Shown here piece after piece: positions 5,749 to 9,505 of a DNA stretch of 9,505 nt. The stretch covers positions 1 through 9,505 of the forward strand of contig JALDXQ010000249.1 of assembly GCA_032156805.1 (NCBI GenBank), written 5' to 3'. Source of the stretch: Gp6-AA40 sp032156805 (GTDB taxonomy: Bacteria; Acidobacteriota; Vicinamibacteria; Vicinamibacterales; UBA2999). A program made the translations under genes and the position numbers. Numbering within the stretch: position 1 is the stretch's first letter; every line of letters starts with the position of its first letter. The notes beneath the pieces are model-generated. The model saw only the letters and a program-made list of their open reading frames with translations, did no database searches and was not told the DNA's origin.

Positions 5749-7977
5749 ATGACCGTTCCGGCCAGTTCAAGCGAGACACCCACGGCGCCTCCTTCGGAGC
5801 GCATCGGATACGGATTCGGCACCTTCAAGGGTGTATTCCTGCCCAGCATCCTGACGATCCTGGGCGTCATCATGTTCCTGCGCTTCCCGTGGGTGCTGGG
5901 GAGCGTCGGACTGGCTGGCACGATTCTGATCGTCACGCTGTCCGTCGCGATCACGGCACTCACCGGGCTCTCGATCGCGGCGATGGCAACGAACATGAGG
6001 GTCGGTGGCGGCGGTGCGTATTTCATGATCTCCCGCACGTTGGGCCTGGAGGTCGGCGCTGCCGTCGGACTGCCGCTCTTTCTCGCGCAGGCGCTCGGCA
6101 TCGCGTTCTACATCGCGGGATTCACCGAGACAGTCGTCGGATACTTTCCCGCGTTGTCTCCCATGACTGTCGGCGTTGGCACATTGCTCGCGCTGACGGC
6201 GCTCGCCTACTTTTCTGCCGACCTGGCGCTCAGGAGCCAGTTCATCGTCCTGACCATTCTTCTCCTCGCGCTCGGATCGCTCTTCCTCGGTGGGCCGCCT
6301 GCCGACGATGTGGGCCCGGTGGGCGAGGCGTTACCACCGGCTGCGTTCTGGACGGCCTTCGCCGTCTTCTTTCCCGCGGTCACGGGCATCGAGGCGGGAC
6401 TCGGAATGTCCGGGGATCTGAAGGATCCCGCGCGATCGCTGCCGCGCGGCACGTTGCTCGCTGTCGCCACGGGCTACGCGATCTATCTGGCCATTCCGAC
6501 CTTTCTCTCTTTCGTTGTCGAGGATAGTTCCGTGCTGCTCGGCGATTCGCTGGTGATTACCCGAATGGCACGCTGGCCAGAGCTGATCGTGCTTGGCATT
6601 CTCGGAGCCACGCTGTCGAGCGCCATGGGTGCGCTGCTCGGAGCCCCGCGGACACTGCAGTCACTGGCGCAGGACGCGGTGCTCCCGCGGATGTTGGGCC
6701 GCGGGTACGGTCACACGAATGATCCTCGATTGGCGACGGTCATTGCTTTCGTCATCGCGCTGCTCGGCATTCTGCTGGGCGATCTCAATGCCATCGCGCC
6801 GATCCTGTCGATGTTCTTCCTGACGTCATATGCCGTCCTCAACTTCTCGGCCGGGATCGAAGCCCTCATCGGTGGGCCGGCATGGCGTCCCACCTTTCGA
6901 GTGCCCTGGTGGGTCTCGCTCCTCGGGTTCGCCTGCTGCGTCGCCGCCATGCTGATGATCGATGCGGGTGCGACGTTCGTTGCTCTCTTCGTTTCGGGGC
7001 TGGTCTATCACGCCGTGCAGCGCCGGCAACTGCGCGCCCGCTGGGGCGACGTGAGATACGGCGTCCTGGTGCTGATCGCGCGGGTCGTCCTCGAGGCGCT
7101 GGCGCGCCGGCGACCGGACGAACGGTCCTGGAATCCGAATGTGCTGGTCCTGACTGGCCCGCCCTCGTCGCGATGGCACCTCGTGGTGATCGGCAGGGCT
7201 CTGGCAGGTGAGAGCGGCTTGCTGACCATCGCAACTGTCGTGCGTGATGCGAACTCGCACCGCGCCGAGCGAGTCGAGAGCCTGCGAACGACGATCGAGA
7301 GTTACCTCGAGTCGCATCGCGTGCCGGCGCTGGTGAAGGTCGAGTCGGACGCCGACATCGGCGACGGGCTGATCGCGCTGGTCAAGTCATACGGCTTCGG
7401 CCCGCTCGTGCCGAACACCGTCCTTCTCGGCCAGGCATCCACGCCCGACGATCCCGTCAAGCATGCAGAACTGCTGGCGCTGATTCAACGTCGGCGACGC
7501 AATTTGATCGTGCTCCACGAGGCGGAGGATCTGCCCACGGTTCGAACCGCACGTCGCATCGACATCTGGTGGCGCGGTCATCGCGGCAATCTCGGCCTGA
7601 TGCTTGCCCTGGCTTTCCTGCTGCGAAAGGACGAAGTCTGGGCCGGAGCGGAGATCTTCCTGTGGCGCGTGGTCGAGTCGGAGGCGGAGATCGTGTCGGC
7701 GACCACACGACTCGATGAAGTCCTCTCGGAGGCTCGATTCCCGGCCCGGGTCCAGGTGATCTGCCACGCCGGCGATCCGTTCGCGATCATCCGGCGCAAC
7801 TCTCGCCAGGCGGACTTGTTGTTCCTGGGACTGCGAGGTCTCGGCGCCGACGAGAGCCTCGAAGACTACGCTGCCTACTATGCGGCGTTGTCCCGTCACA
7901 CCGACGGCCTGCCACCGACGGCGCTGATCAACGCAGCGGAAGAAGTCGATCTCCACCGGCTGTTTGCCAACACCTGA
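5749..7977 (+). CDS. SLC12-like cation-chloride cotransporter family permease with cytosolic C-terminal domain
   Basis: Inner-membrane transporter of the APC superfamily, close in motif to Na-K-Cl cotransporters. The 742 residues comprise a short tail (1-20), about 12 membrane helices (roughly 25-425) and a large soluble domain (about 459-742). Hallmarks are TM1 GTFKGVFLPSILTILGVIMF continuing into LRFPWVLG (24-51), ATNMRVGGGGAYFMISRTLG (80-99), the TM6 block FFPAVTGIEAGLGMSGDLKD (207-226) and GALLGAPRTLQSLAQDAVLP (294-313). The C-terminal part carries RIDIWWRGHRGNLGLMLALA (603-622) and LFLGLRG (691-697), typical of the cotransporter cytosolic domain, which has a universal-stress-protein-like fold in known structures. 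The transported ions cannot be deduced; K+, Na+ and Cl- or an amino acid remain possible. No Shine-Dalgarno precedes the ATG. It is divergent from a tandem USP gene, so stress-linked regulation is plausible. Confidence 0.92.
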   Translation: MTVPASSSETPTAPPSERIGYGFGTFKGVFLPSILTILGVIMFLRFPWVLGSVGLAGTILIVTLSVAITALTGLSIAAMATNMRVGGGGAYFMISRTLGLEVGAAVGLPLFLAQALGIAFYIAGFTETVVGYFPALSPMTVGVGTLLALTALAYFSADLALRSQFIVLTILLLALGSLFLGGPPADDVGPVGEALPPAAFWTAFAVFFPAVTGIEAGLGMSGDLKDPARSLPRGTLLAVATGYAIYLAIPTFLSFVVEDSSVLLGDSLVITRMARWPELIVLGILGATLSSAMGALLGAPRTLQSLAQDAVLPRMLGRGYGHTNDPRLATVIAFVIALLGILLGDLNAIAPILSMFFLTSYAVLNFSAGIEALIGGPAWRPTFRVPWWVSLLGFACCVAAMLMIDAGATFVALFVSGLVYHAVQRRQLRARWGDVRYGVLVLIARVVLEALARRRPDERSWNPNVLVLTGPPSSRWHLVVIGRALAGESGLLTIATVVRDANSHRAERVESLRTTIESYLESHRVPALVKVESDADIGDGLIALVKSYGFGPLVPNTVLLGQASTPDDPVKHAELLALIQRRRRNLIVLHEAEDLPTVRTARRIDIWWRGHRGNLGLMLALAFLLRKDEVWAGAEIFLWRVVESEAEIVSATTRLDEVLSEARFPARVQVICHAGDPFAIIRRNSRQADLLFLGLRGLGADESLEDYAAYYAALSRHTDGLPPTALINAAEEVDLHRLFANT

Positions 7978-7980
7978 CGC

Positions 7981-7996
7981 GCCGTGACTGCACGGC
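7981..7996 (+). terminator. Possible terminator hairpin after the transporter gene
   Basis: Perfect 6-bp stem GCCGTG/CACGGC with the loop ACTG, starting three bases after the TGA of the transporter. The T-rich stretch (ATTATTTT, 8008-8015) begins about a dozen bases after the stem, which is too far for a classical intrinsic terminator. The position and strength fit a weak terminator or a 3'-end stabiliser. Confidence 0.4.
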
Positions 7997-8012
7997 CCGT
8001 TCGCCTCATTAT

Positions 8013-8024
8013 TTTGAGTTCAAA
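8013..8024. promoter_or_regulatory. Palindrome over the -35 element (possible operator)
   Basis: TTTGA-GT-TCAAA is a perfect inverted repeat with a two-base centre. It overlaps the -35 hexamer completely, and a second small palindrome (AGTT-CA-AACT, 8017-8026) is nested in it. A dimeric regulator bound here would block the promoter. The arms are short and A/T-rich, so chance is possible. Confidence 0.25.
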
Positions 8025-8041
8025 CTATCTCGTGGTATCAT
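8014..8041 (+). promoter_or_regulatory. Sigma70-like promoter of the YtxG/YtxH/RodZ-type operon
   Basis: TTGAGT (8014-8019) and TATCAT (8036-8041) are separated by 16 bases in the most A/T-rich stretch of the window. The expected transcription start falls near 8048, the A of the ATG of the next gene, so the first gene may be translated from a leaderless message. No Shine-Dalgarno precedes that ATG, which agrees. This is the best-matching promoter I can see in the window. Confidence 0.55.
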
Positions 8042-8047
8042 TGATGC

Positions 8048-8521
8048 ATGTTTGATGGAACACTTGCTACAACCAATCTGTTGCTCGGCATTCTCACGAC
8101 CGTGACCGTCGTTGCGGCCATCGCGTTCGTGGTGGCGCTGGTCGTCGTCGTACGGCTGACTCGGCATGCCAGCGATCTCGTCCGTGACCTGCGGCAGCAA
8201 CTGTCGACGCTCTCTGAACGCATTGATGGCGTTGGGCAGTCGATGGAGAGCACGATGGCGGACATCCAGAGACTGACGAAGCAGGCGGCGACGAGCGCTG
8301 AACGGGCGCAGTTCGCGTTCGATACCGTGACCGGTGTCGCAACGCTCGCCCTGACGACCGGCCGCCGCTCGCTCGCCACACGCGTGACCCGGGTGGCCGG
8401 GTTCGCGCGGGCAGTCAACGGCGTCTTGCGGATGGTCGCCGGCCGATCGCGGCGCCGCGAATCGCACCAGCCAGTCGACAACACAAAGACTATGGAGGAG
8501 GTGACCCTTGGTACATCGTGA
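8048..8521 (+). CDS. Membrane-anchored coiled-coil protein, DUF948/YtxG-like
   Basis: Small protein of 157 residues with one membrane helix at about 10-35 (NLLLGILTTVTVVAAIAFVV onward) and then a long amphipathic helical region (about 38-95) with regularly spaced hydrophobic positions (LRQQLSTLSERIDGVGQSME). The C-terminal tail (105-140) is rich in Arg. The architecture matches the DUF948 family, including YtxG of the Bacillus general stress operon, though I assign this by pattern and not by identity. It is followed by a YtxH-like gene, the same order as ytxG-ytxH, which supports the call. The ATG at 8048 has no Shine-Dalgarno and lies at the predicted transcription start. A three-codon frame, ATG CAT GTT TGA at 8044-8055, overlaps the start and is probably chance. 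The role is likely envelope-associated structural or stress function. The mechanism is unknown. Confidence 0.82.
   Translation: MFDGTLATTNLLLGILTTVTVVAAIAFVVALVVVVRLTRHASDLVRDLRQQLSTLSERIDGVGQSMESTMADIQRLTKQAATSAERAQFAFDTVTGVATLALTTGRRSLATRVTRVAGFARAVNGVLRMVAGRSRRRESHQPVDNTKTMEEVTLGTS
8496..8504 (+). promoter_or_regulatory. Near-perfect Shine-Dalgarno for the TTG start
   Basis: AGGAGGTGA matches the full anti-Shine-Dalgarno complement and lies three bases before TTG 8508. It sits inside the last codons of the preceding gene. This decides the rare TTG start of the YtxH-like protein and suggests translation well above that of the upstream gene. Confidence 0.85.
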
Positions 8522-8861
8522 CAACGTCTTCGGCGGGCCTGCCGTCGGTCCGGTTCTCGGCCTGATTGCCGGAGTGGCAGTCGGCTTCTGCGCCGGCGTG
8601 GCGTGCTGCCCGGCCACTCGCACGTCCCTGCAGAGCGGCATCAGAGCACAGGCATCCGCGCTGAAACGCGGCGCCGCCGCATTCGCAAGCCGCCTGAGCG
8701 ACAGAACCGTCTATCTGAGGGAACCGAGCGCCGACCTGGCCGCGCGTGTTCGGATGGCCGCTTGCGCGGGTGTTCGCGAAGCGCGCCGCCATCTCGTCGT
8801 CGTCCGCGAGCCCTCGCGTGAGAACCTCGCGGGCGTGGAGGGCTTGGCGGAACGCCTGTGA
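8508..8861 (+). CDS. YtxH-like small membrane protein
   Basis: Protein of 117 residues starting at TTG, overlapping the preceding gene by 14 bases. The N-terminal Gly/Ala-rich helix (about 10-34, GGPAVGPVLGLIAGVAVGFC onward) followed by a short CCPATRTSLQ turn and a helical stretch (SGIRAQASALKRGAAAFASR, 43-62) matches the YtxH pattern: a glycine-zipper-like membrane segment and then an amphipathic helix. Cys28, Cys33 and Cys34 at the helix end are unusual. In place of the common FAPKSG turn it has CCPATR. The second half (65-117) is Arg-rich and not recognised. It lies between a YtxG-like and a RodZ-like gene, pointing to the cell envelope. The YtxH label is a resemblance at moderate confidence. 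Confidence 0.75.
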   Translation: MVHRDNVFGGPAVGPVLGLIAGVAVGFCAGVACCPATRTSLQSGIRAQASALKRGAAAFASRLSDRTVYLREPSADLAARVRMAACAGVREARRHLVVVREPSRENLAGVEGLAERL

Positions 8862-8863
8862 AC

Positions 8864-8868
8864 GAGGG
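8864..8868 (+). promoter_or_regulatory. Ribosome binding site of the RodZ-like gene
   Basis: GAGGG lies five bases before GTG 8874. The previous in-frame codon set contains a stop at 8859-8861, which is also the stop of the YtxH-like gene's frame, so 8874 is the first usable start. Confidence 0.6.
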
Positions 8869-8873
8869 AACCA

Positions 8874-9505
8874 GTGGATCAACAGGCCACAGACATCGGA
8901 CTCCGGCTGCGGCAGGCTCGCGAAGCGCGCGGCCTATCGCTCCGCGATATCGCCGCGACGACGAAGATCTCGATGATCGCGCTGAAAGCGATCGAGGAGA
9001 ACAACCTGTCGCAGCTGCCCGGTGGCCTGTTCAGCCGTGCGTACCTCAAGGCATTCGCGACCGAGGTCGGCTTGAATGGCGAGGAAATCGTTCGCGAGTT
9101 CCGTCAGCAGTTCGAGCCTGAGGACCCCGCGCCGGTGGTGTCTGATGTCGACGAACGGAGGTCGCGTCTGCTTCTGTCACTGAGCGTCTCAACGACCGCC
9201 GCCGCTCTCGTGCTGTCCGGCGCCTTCGTGCTTCGCTCCCTCGAGTTTCATCAGATCCAGCAGGACTTACGCGATCAGAACACCCCGGTATCCGATACCT
9301 CCGAGACACTGGCAGCCAACAGTGCTCCTGACGAGGCCTCGGATATCGTGACCAATGTCGCCCTGACCGAACCGACTGCGCCACTGCTGCGAGTCGAGAT
9401 TCGACTGATCGGGGACTGCTGGATATCAGCCTCTGCCGACGGCCAGCGCGTCCTGCATCGTCTCATGCAGGCCGGCGAGCGTGCCCAGATCGAGGCCACT
9501 GAGAC
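8874..9505 (+). CDS. rodZ: RodZ-like helix-turn-helix membrane protein, C-terminus cut by window edge
   Basis: RodZ links MreB filaments to the peptidoglycan elongation machinery. The frame is open to the right edge, giving 210 residues. Order: a cytosolic HTH domain (about 6-80), seen as GLRLRQAREARGLSLRDIAA (9-28), the recognition part TKISMIALKAIEE and the RodZ-typical LPGGLFSRAYLKAFATEVGL (48-67); a membrane helix (about 98-120, LLLSLSVSTTAAALVLSGAF); a short low-complexity linker rich in Asp, Ser and Thr (131-170); then the start of the periplasmic DUF4115 domain (LRVEIRLIGDCWISASADGQ, 172-191, with LMQAGERAQIEA). The GTG start is only 12 bases after the YtxH-like stop, so it should be co-transcribed. 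Acidobacterial proteins of this kind are often annotated only as HTH proteins. Whether it truly binds MreB is not shown by the sequence. Confidence 0.87.
   Translation, partial: MDQQATDIGLRLRQAREARGLSLRDIAATTKISMIALKAIEENNLSQLPGGLFSRAYLKAFATEVGLNGEEIVREFRQQFEPEDPAPVVSDVDERRSRLLLSLSVSTTAAALVLSGAFVLRSLEFHQIQQDLRDQNTPVSDTSETLAANSAPDEASDIVTNVALTEPTAPLLRVEIRLIGDCWISASADGQRVLHRLMQAGERAQIEATE

Noticed and set aside
8044..8055. Three-codon upstream frame ATG CAT GTT TGA
   Set aside because: It overlaps the real ATG and has no ribosome binding site. Such short frames arise readily by chance.
8858..9121. Plus-strand frame starting at GTG 8858
   Set aside because: The frame starting at GTG 8874 gives a coherent RodZ-like protein. 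The 8858 frame gives an Arg-rich product with no domain.
1..9505. tRNA, rRNA, CRISPR repeats, insertion-sequence ends, attachment sites, riboswitches
   Set aside because: Reading both strands I saw no cloverleaf, no regularly spaced repeats, no transposase and no long non-coding stretch. The longest gap without a gene is about 70 bases.

Overview
This window looks like chromosomal DNA from a high-GC, Gram-negative-type bacterium. By eye the third codon positions are strongly G/C and genes are tightly packed, with overlapping start and stop codons. The gene repertoire is a short PgpH-like HD phosphodiesterase, an SLC12-like transporter, a tandem universal stress protein and a RodZ-type membrane regulator. 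Together with the style of the proteins it suggests an environmental Acidobacteriota, perhaps Vicinamibacteria. That placement is inference from general resemblance, not from a marker gene. I see no rRNA, tRNA, CRISPR array, insertion sequence or phage gene, and the coding density is that of ordinary chromosome.

Layout. (A) 1-862, minus strand: the N-terminal half of a GH15 glucoamylase/trehalase-family enzyme, cut by the left edge. (B) 863-950: a short divergent control region with a 13-bp perfect palindrome. (C) 918-4823, plus strand: four genes joined by three ATGA stop/start overlaps. They encode a short membrane HD-domain protein related to the PgpH/YqfF c-di-AMP phosphodiesterases, an unrecognised exported protein, a carbon-nitrogen hydrolase of the Rim1/YhcX type, and a GNAT acetyltransferase. 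(D) 4830-5702, minus strand: a tandem universal stress protein that converges on (C) with six bases between the stop codons and a hairpin across both. (E) 5749-7977, plus strand: a cation-chloride-cotransporter-like permease with a large cytosolic C-terminal domain, divergent from the stress protein. (F) 8048 to the right edge, plus strand: a probable operon with its own sigma70-like promoter. It encodes a DUF948/YtxG-like coiled-coil membrane protein, a YtxH-like small membrane protein and a RodZ-like HTH membrane protein cut by the right edge.

How the genes may work together (inference). Cyclic di-AMP is the classical controller of potassium and osmolyte balance, and USP-fold domains are among its known targets. 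A PgpH-like phosphodiesterase, an ion cotransporter with a cytosolic domain of the USP-like type, a tandem USP and a GH15 enzyme (some bacterial members are trehalases) therefore suggest a neighbourhood for osmotic or turgor homeostasis, followed by an envelope-stress and cell-shape operon. The nitrilase and GNAT genes are a split form of proteins that are fused in other bacteria. The 359-residue exported protein is the main unknown.

Two cross-cutting observations stand out. A TATCAT-type -10 hexamer lies 6-12 bases upstream of three starts that lack a Shine-Dalgarno sequence (862 minus, 5749 plus, 8048 plus), which hints at leaderless transcripts. By contrast, the starts at 5702 (minus), 8508 and 8874 have clear Shine-Dalgarno sequences.
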